DNA of 64,000 nucleotides from Hymenobacter nivis (lineage in GTDB: Bacteria > Bacteroidota > Bacteroidia > Cytophagales > Hymenobacteraceae): positions 310,001-374,000 of the forward strand of contig NZ_RCYZ01000005.1 of NCBI RefSeq assembly GCF_006439025.1, written 5' to 3'. Positions 51,893 through 60,553 of this stretch are shown here, one piece after another. The notes under the pieces are model-generated. The model was not told where the DNA came from. It searched no databases and saw nothing but the letters and a program-made list of their open reading frames with translations. The position numbers were made by a program, and so were the translations under genes. How positions within the stretch are numbered: the stretch's first letter is position 1; each line of letters starts with the position of its first letter.

Positions 51893-53182
51893 TCATGCAC
51901 TTACGTAAGCATCGACTTCTTCGGCCAGGGGCACTTCGGCCGGGGCCGGATAGCCGGGGGCGGCCGGCTCGGGCTCGCCCAGGGCGGCCAGCAGCAGGCC
52001 CAGCAACCCAAAGTGGTACGTCGACCAGTCGTAGGATGCCGAGAACACCAGCAGGCAGCCAAAGTAGGCAATCAGCAGGGCCGTATCGGGCCGCATGGGG
52101 CCCCGCTGGAACAGGCGCTGTACCACCCGGATGATGGGCACGAGCAGCACCATCACGATGCCGATGATGCCGAAGTAGAAGGCCCGGTCGAGGTAGAAGT
52201 TGTGGAAGTGGTGGCCGGTGCGGTCGGCCCACATCGGCTGGTCGTTGCTGGGGTCGTAGAACTGCATGGGCACTTCAAAGCCTTCCAGGCGCCAGCCGGC
52301 CAGCGGGCGCTCCTGCACCAGCGGCATGTACGACTCGATTTGCTTGAGGCGCCAGCTGCCGGTGCCCTGCTTGTCGGCGTTGGCCATGTCGTCCATGCTG
52401 GTTTGCAGGCGGCTCACCACCTCGGGGTTGTTCAGCACCAGGGCCGTGGCCCCCAGCGAGCCCAAGATGCCGGGCAGCACCACCAACATAATCAGCTTCG
52501 GAAACGAGAACCGCACCCCCGGCGTGCGGCGCAGCAGCAGCAGGTCGAGGGGAATGGCCACGGCCGTGGCAATCCACACCGAGCGGTGCTGGAGGAAGAT
52601 GATGAGCGGCAGGCAGAAGAAGAAAAAGCCCAGCGCCAGCAGCCCGCCGTGGGTTAGGTAACGGTTGAGGCAGTACAGGGCGATGGGCACGAACAAGTAG
52701 GCCGACGACGACCCGAACCCGCGCTCGTTATCCGCAAAGGCACTCAGGCTGAGCGAGTCGCGGTGAAACACCAGCAGATTGGCCAGCAGCACGAAGGTGA
52801 GCACGCCGATGACTTGGCCCATCGAGGGCAGCCCAAAGCGCCGGTGGAAGGCGTAGATGCCGAACATGATCAGCAGCATGAACAGCTTGCTGAACACGTG
52901 CGGGTACACCATCCAGGAGCTGTGGCCGGCGTACGATTCCAGCATCAGCCCGCCGATGGCGGCCAGCACCACCCACATCCAGTTGCGGATCATTGGCTCC
53001 ATGTAGCGCCCGTACAGCACCATCGCCCCAAACGAGGCCGCGAACAGGGCGTAGGTGTAGAGCTTGACGCCCTCGGGCTCCTGGTCGACCTGTGGGCCGT
53101 AAATAAATTCCCAAAACGCCGCATTGGTGGCCAGCACGGCCACAATAGGCAAAATCAGGATAAAATTCAACCGAATTTTCAT
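51893..53182 (-). CDS. O-antigen ligase/polymerase-like membrane protein (Wzy)
   Basis: A 429-residue protein with about ten hydrophobic segments and a large periplasmic loop (about 255-345) containing NADKQGTGSWRLKQIE and HHFHNFYLDRAFYFG. That layout and the Arg/His residues in the loop fit the Wzy_C/O-antigen ligase family. As the only polymerase-like gene in a locus with Wzx, Wzc and Wza it is the likely EPS polymerase. The family has little sequence identity, so the call rests on topology and context. It lies between GT genes on the same strand. Confidence 0.82.
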   Translation of the reverse strand: MKIRLNFILILPIVAVLATNAAFWEFIYGPQVDQEPEGVKLYTYALFAASFGAMVLYGRYMEPMIRNWMWVVLAAIGGLMLESYAGHSSWMVYPHVFSKLFMLLIMFGIYAFHRRFGLPSMGQVIGVLTFVLLANLLVFHRDSLSLSAFADNERGFGSSSAYLFVPIALYCLNRYLTHGGLLALGFFFFCLPLIIFLQHRSVWIATAVAIPLDLLLLRRTPGVRFSFPKLIMLVVLPGILGSLGATALVLNNPEVVSRLQTSMDDMANADKQGTGSWRLKQIESYMPLVQERPLAGWRLEGFEVPMQFYDPSNDQPMWADRTGHHFHNFYLDRAFYFGIIGIVMVLLVPIIRVVQRLFQRGPMRPDTALLIAYFGCLLVFSASYDWSTYHFGLLGLLLAALGEPEPAAPGYPAPAEVPLAEEVDAYVSA

Positions 53183-53212
53183 AGTGATGCTTAGGAGTAA
53201 AGCCCGGGTGGG

Positions 53213-54451
53213 CTAGGCAGAGTGGGCGGCCACGGCCGCCGCGGGCAGCGGCGTGGCGGGGGCCCCAGGGGCCCCGGCGGGGGCCAGCCCCGCCGCCTCC
53301 CGGTAAAACGCCACCGTGGCGCGCACCATCGCGGCCACGTCGAAGCGGGGCCGGGCGTAGGCGTACTGGCGCTGCTGCAAGCTGCGCAGCGCAGCGGGGT
53401 CGGCCAGCAGGCCGGCCAGCTGCGCGGCCACCACCGCGGGGGGCGTGGCCTGCGCAATGGAGGCTTCGGGGGTAGCGGCCAGCAGCTCGGGGCTGCCGCC
53501 GGCCGCCAGGGCCAGCACCGGGCAGCCCGCAGCCAGTGCCTCGATGACGGCGTAGGGGCAGTTTTCGCGGGCGGCGGTGTGCACGTACACGTCGGCGGCG
53601 TGCAGCAGCGCGGGTATTTGGGTGTGGTAGCCGAGCAGCACCACGTCGTTTTCGAGGCCGTGCTGCGCGATGAGGGCGCGCAACATGGGCTCGTCTTCGC
53701 CCTTGCCCACTAGCACCGTCACGCAGCCGGGGTGCAGCTGCCGCAGCTCGGCGGCCACCTGCACGAGGTACTGCTGGTTTTTGCGGGCTTCGAGCTGGCC
53801 AATGTTCAGCACGATGGGCCGGCCCGGGTACAGGGCCCGTAGATCGGGCCCGCCGCCAGCGGGGGCCCCGGCGGCGGGCGGCGCAAAGGCGGCCATGTCC
53901 ACACCGTTGTGGGCGATGGCGGTACGCACCCCAGCGGGAAAAAACTTCTGCGTCAGGCGCAGCGCGTACTCCGAAATGCCGAGGAAAAACCGGGTGCGGC
54001 GCAACAGGAAATTGTACCAGCGCACCTCAAAGCGGGCGGCCATGCTGGCCGGGTCCATGCCCAGCTGAATGACGACTTCCTCGCCCGGGTGGTCGTTGTA
54101 GTGGCCGGTCACCACCACCGGCACCCGGTCGCGCAGGGCCAGGCGGGCGGCCCAGCCGCTGGCCACGTCCTGGGCGTTCACCACGTCGTAGCGCTGGCCG
54201 CGGTCGATGGCGCAGAAGATTTCGGCTACTTGACCCAGCTCCAGGCCCACGCGCTGGCCCAGGGGCCCCAGCAGCCCCAGCCCGCGCCGCACCGCGCCAA
54301 TGGCGCGGCGCACCCACGGCGTTAGGTCGTCTTGCGTCACAACGGTAACTTGGTGGCCCTGAGCGCGCAGCAGGGCCCCCAGGCGCTCGTAGTGCACCCG
54401 CACGCCCGAGGCCGCGCCCGGCACTTGCAGCGAGGTCAGCAGGATGTTCAT
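53213..54451 (-). CDS. Glycosyltransferase family 4 protein
   Basis: A 412-residue GT-B enzyme. The N-terminal domain has LQVPGAASGVRVHYERLGAL (the Gly-rich acceptor loop) and VVTGHYNDHPGEEVV. The donor domain has LNIGQLEARKNQQYLVQVA and the EX7E signature ENCPYAVIEALAAGCPVLAL. Its ATG at 54451 overlaps the flippase stop by 4 bp (ATGA). Third structural step after export genes in the operon order wza-wzc-wzx-GT4-wzy. Donor sugar and linkage cannot be predicted. Confidence 0.91.
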   Translation of the reverse strand: MNILLTSLQVPGAASGVRVHYERLGALLRAQGHQVTVVTQDDLTPWVRRAIGAVRRGLGLLGPLGQRVGLELGQVAEIFCAIDRGQRYDVVNAQDVASGWAARLALRDRVPVVVTGHYNDHPGEEVVIQLGMDPASMAARFEVRWYNFLLRRTRFFLGISEYALRLTQKFFPAGVRTAIAHNGVDMAAFAPPAAGAPAGGGPDLRALYPGRPIVLNIGQLEARKNQQYLVQVAAELRQLHPGCVTVLVGKGEDEPMLRALIAQHGLENDVVLLGYHTQIPALLHAADVYVHTAARENCPYAVIEALAAGCPVLALAAGGSPELLAATPEASIAQATPPAVVAAQLAGLLADPAALRSLQQRQYAYARPRFDVAAMVRATVAFYREAAGLAPAGAPGAPATPLPAAAVAAHSA

Positions 54452-56028
54452 GGCGTGAGGGGTTGGTCGAAGGTTTCAAACACGGGCGACACGCTGGGCC
54501 GGCTTTCCAGGAAAGCCGTGTAGCGGGCCAGGCCCGGGTGGGCCGAAGCGGGCAGCCGGCGCAGACCGCGCAGCCGGCCCAGGCCCTGCCGCAGCATGGG
54601 CCGCAGCTCATCCGAGGGCCAGCGTAGCACCACTGCGCCCAGCACCAGGGCCCCGGCGGCAATCTGGGCGAGCAGGGCCACCAGGGCGGGGGCGTGCAGC
54701 GGGCGCACCAGGGCGGCCACGGCTAGCAGGCCCAGGCCCACGGCGGCGGCGTTCAGCAGGCCGGGCTTATAAATGGCAAACAGCCGGCCGTAGGGAATGC
54801 CAATGTCGCGGTGCGTGATGCGCATGTAGAGGAACGTGCGCACCACCTCGCCCGTGCCGATGGCTCCGGCAATGCCGGCCAGCCCGTAGCCCTTCAGGGC
54901 CCAAAACAGCGTGGCCAGCAGGGCCATAAACTCCAGGTTGAGAATAATTTTTTGCTTCAGGTTAGCGCGGGCATCGGCCACCACGCCGGCAAACAACGTG
55001 GTCATGCTTAGGGGAATGGATAGGCACAACACCCGCAGAATGGGCACCGACGCCGCCCACCGGGGCCCCAGCAGCACTTGCACCAGCTCGGGGGCGGCCA
55101 CGGCCACGCCGGCGCACACGGGCAGCACCACGGTGGCCACCAGCGTACTACTGGTCAGGTACAGGGCCCGGGTGCGGGGCAGGTCGTCCTGGATTTTGCT
55201 GAAGGCCGGGAAGGCCACCCGCGCCAGGCTGTTCGTCAGGAAGTACATGGGCAGGTACAGCAGCATGTAGGCCCGGTTGTAGATGCCCAGCAGCACCGAG
55301 CCCAGCAAGCGCCCGATCAGCAGCGTGTCGAGGTTACCGTTGATGAACTCCAAAAAGCCCACCACCGACACCCGCCCGCCGTAGCCCAACAGCCGGGCGT
55401 AGGGGGCCCTATCGAAGATGAAGCGCAGCGAATGCCGCACCACCAGGTAGTTCATCAGGGCCGCGAAAAACTGCTGGGCCAGGCTGGCCATCACCAGGCT
55501 CCACACGCCCGCGCCCAGCACGGCCAGCGTGATGCCCACGCCGCCGTAGCCCAGCACGTAGGCCGCTACTTCCACCTTGGCGATGACCTCGAAGCGCATT
55601 TCGCGGCGCAGCAGGCTTGTAGCGGTGGCCCCCAAGCCTACGATGATGAAGCCCAGGGCCTGCACCCGCACCAGTGGCACCACGGCCTCGTTTTTCAGAA
55701 ACAACACCGCCAGTGGGGCCCCCAGCCAGGCAATGCCCGCCACGGCCAGCCCCAGGCCCAGCGAGGCCGTGAAGGTGGCGCGTACGTCTTGGGCATCAAT
55801 CTCGGACCGCTGCACCAGGGCGTGGCCCAGGCCCATCTCGGCAAAGTAGCTGCCGAAGCGCAGCACCACGCCCGCCATGGCCACCAGCCCGAAGGCGGCG
55901 GGGTCGAGCAGGCGGGCCATCACGGCGGTGTAGCCGATCTGCATCACGGCGGTGAGCACCGTGGCCGCCGTTGTCCACTGCACGCCGCGCACGGCGGCCG
56001 AAGACAGGTTTTGGGTGGTTACGGCCAT
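54448..56028 (-). CDS. wzx: EPS flippase, WzxC-like (MOP superfamily)
   Basis: A 526-residue membrane protein with about 12-14 hydrophobic helices. The N-terminus (GVQWTTAATVLTAVMQIGY, ARLLDPAAFGLVAM) and the region MGLGHALVQRSEI match the polysaccharide transporter family of colanic-acid type. It should flip the finished lipid-linked unit to the periplasm for polymerisation. A Pro/Leu-rich soluble tail of about 50 residues follows the last helix. It is coupled to the downstream GT4 gene and lies 57 bp after wzc. Two other flippase genes are seen in the window (1-658 and 62804-64000). Confidence 0.92.
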   Translation of the reverse strand: MAVTTQNLSSAAVRGVQWTTAATVLTAVMQIGYTAVMARLLDPAAFGLVAMAGVVLRFGSYFAEMGLGHALVQRSEIDAQDVRATFTASLGLGLAVAGIAWLGAPLAVLFLKNEAVVPLVRVQALGFIIVGLGATATSLLRREMRFEVIAKVEVAAYVLGYGGVGITLAVLGAGVWSLVMASLAQQFFAALMNYLVVRHSLRFIFDRAPYARLLGYGGRVSVVGFLEFINGNLDTLLIGRLLGSVLLGIYNRAYMLLYLPMYFLTNSLARVAFPAFSKIQDDLPRTRALYLTSSTLVATVVLPVCAGVAVAAPELVQVLLGPRWAASVPILRVLCLSIPLSMTTLFAGVVADARANLKQKIILNLEFMALLATLFWALKGYGLAGIAGAIGTGEVVRTFLYMRITHRDIGIPYGRLFAIYKPGLLNAAAVGLGLLAVAALVRPLHAPALVALLAQIAAGALVLGAVVLRWPSDELRPMLRQGLGRLRGLRRLPASAHPGLARYTAFLESRPSVSPVFETFDQPLTP

Positions 56029-56034
56029 GTTTTT

Positions 56035-56079
56035 AGCTGTTGGCTGCTATTTGAGCTGTTAGCTATTAGCCAACAGCTC
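56035..56079. repeat. Overlapping inverted repeats between wzc and wzx
   Basis: AGCTGTTGGCT (56035-56045) pairs with AGCCAACAGCT (56068-56078); alternatively GAGCTGTT (56053-56060) pairs with AACAGCTC (56072-56079). The two hairpins compete. It may tune readthrough between wzc and the flippase. Confidence 0.45.
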
Positions 56080-56085
56080 AAAGCC

Positions 56086-58473
56086 TTATGCGCCGTATTT
56101 ATATGCGTTGGTTTTGTAGCGGTACTCGTAGGTATTGGCAAAGCGCACGTCGTTGATGAGCAGGTAGAGCTGCTTCACCTTGTGGTCGCGGTGCATCTCG
56201 TTGATCTGGCCCACCAGCGAGCGGTCGGTGTAGTTCTGGCGCACCACGTACACTTTGGCGTCGAGGTATTGCAGCAGCACCAAAAACTCCGACACGTAGC
56301 CCAGCGGCGGGATGTCGACCAGCAGGTAGTCGTACTCGCCGCGCAACTGCTGCACCAGCTCGCCCAGGCGGGGGCTCTCCACCAAGCGGGTGGGGTTTTG
56401 GGGCAGCGGGCCGCAGCAGAATACGTCGAGGCCGGGAATGCTGGTGGTGCTGCGGGCCTCGTCGAGGGTGCTGGTGCCTTCCAGGTAAGTGCTCAGGCCG
56501 TGCTCGGCGCGGCGGTCGATGCCGAAGTAGCCGGCCAGCGTGGGCCGGCGCATGTCGCACTCCAGCACCGCTACCCGGCGGCCGCTCTGGGCCAGCTCGG
56601 CGGCCAGGTTCACGGTGCAGAAGCTTTTGCCCTCGCCGGGCACCGACGACGTCACGCCAATCACGCGCTTATCGAGCCCAGCCGAGAGGTACTGCAAGTT
56701 CACGCGCACCGCCCGAAAGGATTCGGCAATGGCACTGCGCGGGTCGTGCAGCATGCTTTGCTTGTCTTCGTCGGAGCCGTGCGGGATGGCCCCTAGCAGC
56801 GGGATGCCGGTGAGGCGGGCCAGGTCTTCCTTGTTTTGCACGCGGCGGTTGGTTTTGTCCTGCATCAGCACGAAGGCGGCGGGCAGCACCAGGCCGGCCA
56901 GCACGGCCAGCAGGCCCACCAGCAGCGGCTTGGGGGCCGAGGGCCCCAGGCCGTTTTGCTTGGCGGCGTCCACAATCTTCTTGTCGGTGGCGTTGGTGGC
57001 CAGGGCAATGGCGGCCTCGTTGCGCTTCTCCACCAAGTAGTTGTAGTTCTTCTCGTTGAACTGGGAGTTGGTTTGCAGCGAGCCGAGCTGACGCTCGTTT
57101 TCGGGCATGCGGCTCAGTTGGCCGCGCACCTCGCCCAGCTGCTGCTCGGCGTCGCGCAGGGCCCCAGCCGATGAATTCACCAGCCCGGTCAGGGTCTGAA
57201 TAAGCTGCTCTTTGGTGCTGCTGATTTTCTCATCGATAACCCGCACCACGGGGTTTATCTCGCTCGCATTTACAATCAGGGCAGCGCGTTGGCTATTGTA
57301 CTCCGAAAGCTGCTGGATGAGGCCGGTCGTAGCCGGGTCGTCGATGCCGCCGCTGCTCAGCGCGGTTATGCTGCTGCTGCCCTGGTGGGCGCGCAGGTAA
57401 GAGAGCATGTTCTGGTAGCGCCGCTGGGTGGTGGCGAGGCGGTTGCGGGTCGCATTCAACTCGTTCTGCTGTTGGATGCTCACGCCCGACTGGGCCCCGG
57501 CGTCCACCACGCTGTTGGCCGAGCGGAAGGAGCTCAGGTCCTGGGCGGCGCGGTTTTTCGAGCCCGAAAGCTTGCCAATCTCGTTGTCGAGGAAGGCCAG
57601 GGTTTTGCTGCCCACCAGGTTTTTCTGGCTCAGGTCGTCCTGCACGTAGGTGTTCATCAGCGTGTTGAGGAACTGGGTTTCCTTGGCGGGCACCGTGCCC
57701 GAGGTGGTCAGTTCCAGAATGCGCGACTCATGGTCGGTGGGGCGCACTTTGAGGCGGGCCTGGTACTCGGCCGTGAGGCTAGCCAGGTCGTTGAGCTTGA
57801 AGAAGTACTTGGCCTTACTGCCGCCCAGCTGGTCGGGCTCGGGGCGGAACACCAGCGTCAGCAAGGGGCTGCGCAGCGTGTCGCCGGCGGCCACGGTCTG
57901 GTCGAATTCCACGCCGTTCACCTCGCGCACCAAGTCGCCGGTGGCCAGCATGCGCAGCTGGCCGAGCTTGGCATCGGCGTGCACCCGGAATTTGTTGCCC
58001 GGCAGCGACTCCACGTAAATGGGCACGCCCGTGAGCTGGGGCCGGCCCGGCACGGCCACCACCCAGAAGGGCATGTCGCCGGCGGCCCGCTCGCGCACTT
58101 GCAGCGGCCGCACCCAGTTCAGCCACGAGTTGGGCTCGGCGTAGTAGCTCACCGAAAACGGCAGCTGAGCCAGCGTGCGCCGTAGCATGCCCGTCGAGGC
58201 AAGCAGGCCCACTTCGTCTTCCAGCTTGAGGCCCTTGGGCTTGCTATCAAGCAATTGCAGCAACTCCTGGGCCTGCTTCGAGCCCGTCGACTGGTCGCCG
58301 ATGAGCAGGGTGGACTGAAAATCGTACACCGGGGACTTCACTTGCAGGTACACCCAGGCCAGGGTCCCGGCAATGGCCAGGGCCCCGACGAACCAGGTCC
58401 AGCGGCGGCGGAGCTTAAAGAAAAGCTCGTGTAAATCTAGTTCGGCAGCAAAAGGGGCAGGACGCGCTTCCAT
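56086..58473 (-). CDS. wzc: Wzc-like polysaccharide co-polymerase / tyrosine kinase
   Basis: A 795-residue PCP-2a protein, second in the operon. The N-terminal Wzz domain has a membrane segment at about 36-55; a long periplasmic coiled coil and a second membrane segment (about 525-550, LVGLLAVLAGLVLPAAFVLM) follow. The kinase domain has Walker A TSSVPGEGKSF, Walker A' VLECDMRRP and Walker B LLVDIPPLG. The tail is a clear tyrosine cluster (TYEYRYKTNAYKYGA). It should control chain length and open the Wza channel through phosphorylation cycles. It is high in GC, unlike the copy at 720-3050. Confidence 0.94.
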   Translation of the reverse strand: MEARPAPFAAELDLHELFFKLRRRWTWFVGALAIAGTLAWVYLQVKSPVYDFQSTLLIGDQSTGSKQAQELLQLLDSKPKGLKLEDEVGLLASTGMLRRTLAQLPFSVSYYAEPNSWLNWVRPLQVRERAAGDMPFWVVAVPGRPQLTGVPIYVESLPGNKFRVHADAKLGQLRMLATGDLVREVNGVEFDQTVAAGDTLRSPLLTLVFRPEPDQLGGSKAKYFFKLNDLASLTAEYQARLKVRPTDHESRILELTTSGTVPAKETQFLNTLMNTYVQDDLSQKNLVGSKTLAFLDNEIGKLSGSKNRAAQDLSSFRSANSVVDAGAQSGVSIQQQNELNATRNRLATTQRRYQNMLSYLRAHQGSSSITALSSGGIDDPATTGLIQQLSEYNSQRAALIVNASEINPVVRVIDEKISSTKEQLIQTLTGLVNSSAGALRDAEQQLGEVRGQLSRMPENERQLGSLQTNSQFNEKNYNYLVEKRNEAAIALATNATDKKIVDAAKQNGLGPSAPKPLLVGLLAVLAGLVLPAAFVLMQDKTNRRVQNKEDLARLTGIPLLGAIPHGSDEDKQSMLHDPRSAIAESFRAVRVNLQYLSAGLDKRVIGVTSSVPGEGKSFCTVNLAAELAQSGRRVAVLECDMRRPTLAGYFGIDRRAEHGLSTYLEGTSTLDEARSTTSIPGLDVFCCGPLPQNPTRLVESPRLGELVQQLRGEYDYLLVDIPPLGYVSEFLVLLQYLDAKVYVVRQNYTDRSLVGQINEMHRDHKVKQLYLLINDVRFANTYEYRYKTNAYKYGA

Positions 58474-58521
58474 AAGTATATAGCCAGGGCAAAAGCCCTG
58501 GAATCAGTCAATTAAATCCAG

Positions 58522-59304
58522 TTATCTATTGGTAGTGAGGTAGCTGATCAACAGCACCACGGCGGAGATGCCCGCAAACACCAGGCCCAAGTTGTTGGCG
58601 TTGCCCCGGGCCGTGCGCGCCTTCAGCGGTTCCACGTACAGGGCATCGTTGGGCAGCAGGTAGTAGTAGGGCGATTGCAGCAGCTTGGGGTCGGTGAGGT
58701 CTATTAATACGACTTCCGACCCCTTAGCGGTTTGCCGAACGAGCTTAACGTTCTGGCGATTACCGAATTCGGTGAGGTCACCGGCCATGCCCAGGGCCTC
58801 CAGCACGGTGGCCTGCGGGTTGTAGACGAAATAACGGCCCGGCAGGCGCACCTCGCCGAGCACCGTTATTTTGAAGCTCAGCAGCTTCACCAGCACGTTG
58901 GCGTCGCGCACGTAGGCACCCACCTTCTGCTCGAGCAGTGCTTGCGCCTGGGTCAGGGTAATGCCCGTCACCTTGACGCGGCCCACGGTGGGCAGGTTGA
59001 TGGTGCCGGCCTCGTCGACGGGGTAGCCCGTGAGGTAGAGGGTGCTGGGGTCGCCCGACACCATGTTCTGGGGCCCTTGCACGTTAAAGATGTCGCTCAG
59101 GGCAGGCTGCACGCTCTGCACCTTGATGCTGAGCACGTCGCCCGGCTGGAGCAGGTACGTCGGGCGCGGATTGTCCACTTCCACCGGTTTCTGCGTCGAG
59201 TAGCTGCTGTTCTGCAAATACGGCAGCTTTTGCTGCGTCACGCAGCCCCCCAACCCCAGCAATACGACCCAACCCAGCAGGCGCAATCGAAGAAATAACA
59301 TCAT
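58522..59304 (-). CDS. wza: Wza-like polysaccharide export lipoprotein
   Basis: A 260-residue outer-membrane export protein, first gene of the large EPS operon. The lipoprotein signal ends in LLGLGGCVT. The polysaccharide export domain has YLLQPGDVLSIKVQ and PVDEAGTINLPTVGRVKV; the SLBB-type domain has FKITVLGEVRLPGRYFV and ATVLEALGMAGDL. A C-terminal hydrophobic helix (LGLVFAGISAVVLLISYL) precedes the end, as in the copy at 3055. ATG 59304 is used; ATG 59301 also works and the upstream TTG is unlikely. wzc starts 48 bp downstream. Confidence 0.92.
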   Translation of the reverse strand: MMLFLRLRLLGWVVLLGLGGCVTQQKLPYLQNSSYSTQKPVEVDNPRPTYLLQPGDVLSIKVQSVQPALSDIFNVQGPQNMVSGDPSTLYLTGYPVDEAGTINLPTVGRVKVTGITLTQAQALLEQKVGAYVRDANVLVKLLSFKITVLGEVRLPGRYFVYNPQATVLEALGMAGDLTEFGNRQNVKLVRQTAKGSEVVLIDLTDPKLLQSPYYYLLPNDALYVEPLKARTARGNANNLGLVFAGISAVVLLISYLTTNR

Positions 59305-59362
59305 AAACAATATTCAAGAAGTTGAATTAAGCTAACAGAAACCAGGATTGCAAGCTTTGCGG

Positions 59363-59370
59363 CAAAAATA
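59363..59370 (-). promoter_or_regulatory. -7 box for the large EPS operon
   Basis: On the minus strand TATTTTTG, a perfect TAnnTTTG, about 58 bp before the wza ATG. The remaining spacer to 59675 shows no gene; no -33 element is evident. Confidence 0.5.
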
Positions 59371-59675
59371 GCTCGGGCGCGGCACAGCACGGCCCGCAAC
59401 CAACCCCCAAAGAAAAGCCCTCGGCCGCTCGAATCCGCTGAGCCATACGGATTTTAGCACCTCGGCGGTTGTGCAATAAGCTTGCCGCACCGCCCGCAAC
59501 ACGCCCAGGGCCCCACCCGACGCCGGGCCCGCCCCGCGGAAACTCCACAACGCGCCCCGCCGTAAAGCCGCGCAACGCCCGGGCTAACGCCTTGACTACT
59601 TGGGGCCGCCCCGCACGGCCCAGCTATTTGCCAACGGGCCCCGTACTTAGCATCATCCAATAGCCCGCTTCCGCC

Positions 59676-60227
59676 ATGAAAAACCTTTTGCCCGCGCTCG
59701 TTTTTTTGTTGGCGGCCGCCAGCTGCAACTCCCCTGCCCCGGCCGATAAGGCCGCCGCTGGGGCCCCCGCGGCGCGGGCCGCTGCCCCCACCGACACCGT
59801 GCAGCAGGCCGTGGCCAAGTACGTGGCGGCCCACGCCGCTGCCTTCCCCGGCTACGAGCCCGTGCGCTGGGGCCCCCCCGCCGCCTACACCAAAATGAAC
59901 GAGGCCGCCATCAAGGGCGTGGTGGCCATGCGGGCGTTCGACGATGCCCTGACGCCCCGCAACCAAGCCCTGGCCAATTACAAAGCTTCGCTGGCCCGCC
60001 ACGACGCGCCGGCCAAAACGGCCGCCATCATGGCCATCTACGGCAAGGCCAACAAGCACAACGACTCGCTGCTGGCCATCGCCAACAGCTTCATCGGCGT
60101 GAAGGACTCGGCCCGCCTGGGCACCCAGCTGGTGCACGCCTACCGCGCCACCAACGCGGCCGGGGCCCTGGCCCTCGACAGCGCCACGTTTGTGGTGTAC
60201 CCCGGCGGCCGCGTCGAGCAGCTGTAG
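59676..60227 (+). CDS. Putative lipoprotein, unknown function
   Basis: A 183-residue protein with a lipoprotein signal, MKNLLPALVFLLAAASCNS (Cys at 17), and an Ala/Pro-rich linker. The rest is mostly helical (VQQAVAKYVAAHAAAFPGYE, NQALANYKASLARHDAPAK), ending with a short strand (FVVYPGGRVEQL). I do not recognise the family. It should sit on the periplasmic side of a membrane. Divergent from the EPS operon, with its own start and a possible -7 (TACTTAGC) about 27 bp upstream. No partner is suggested by the neighbours. Confidence 0.7.
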   Translation: MKNLLPALVFLLAAASCNSPAPADKAAAGAPAARAAAPTDTVQQAVAKYVAAHAAAFPGYEPVRWGPPAAYTKMNEAAIKGVVAMRAFDDALTPRNQALANYKASLARHDAPAKTAAIMAIYGKANKHNDSLLAIANSFIGVKDSARLGTQLVHAYRATNAAGALALDSATFVVYPGGRVEQL

Positions 60228-60553
60228 CCCGCCCGCGGTAGCCACTAGTTTCCAAAAGCAATAATATATTTTCTCATATATATTTTATATTTTATATTTG
60301 AGAAAATAACCCGCGCCTATTACTGAGGCAATTCGCTGATAAAACTGTACTTATCCGCTACCGATTGCTTGCCTGGGGGCCCCAAAAGCCGCTTGGTGCC
60401 GTGCGCGCGCCGTTGCGGCGGGCCCCGGCAAAGCCGCGTTTTGCATCTTTTGCCAGGGCCCCATCCCCGGGGGGCTGGCTCTCGTACGTTGGCTTGGTAC
60501 TGAAACCATAAAAAGCAGCACCTTTTCCTTTCATCCCTTCGCCTGCCCCTGCT
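60228..60553. other. Intergenic with AT-only hairpin loop
   Basis: A 326 bp spacer. TATTTTCTCA (60267-60276) and TGAGAAAATA (60299-60308) form a 10 bp stem around a 22 nt loop of only A and T. It may end the upstream transcript. TACGTTGG at 60486-60493 loosely resembles a -7 box for the OmpA-like gene. Nothing else was seen. Confidence 0.45.
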
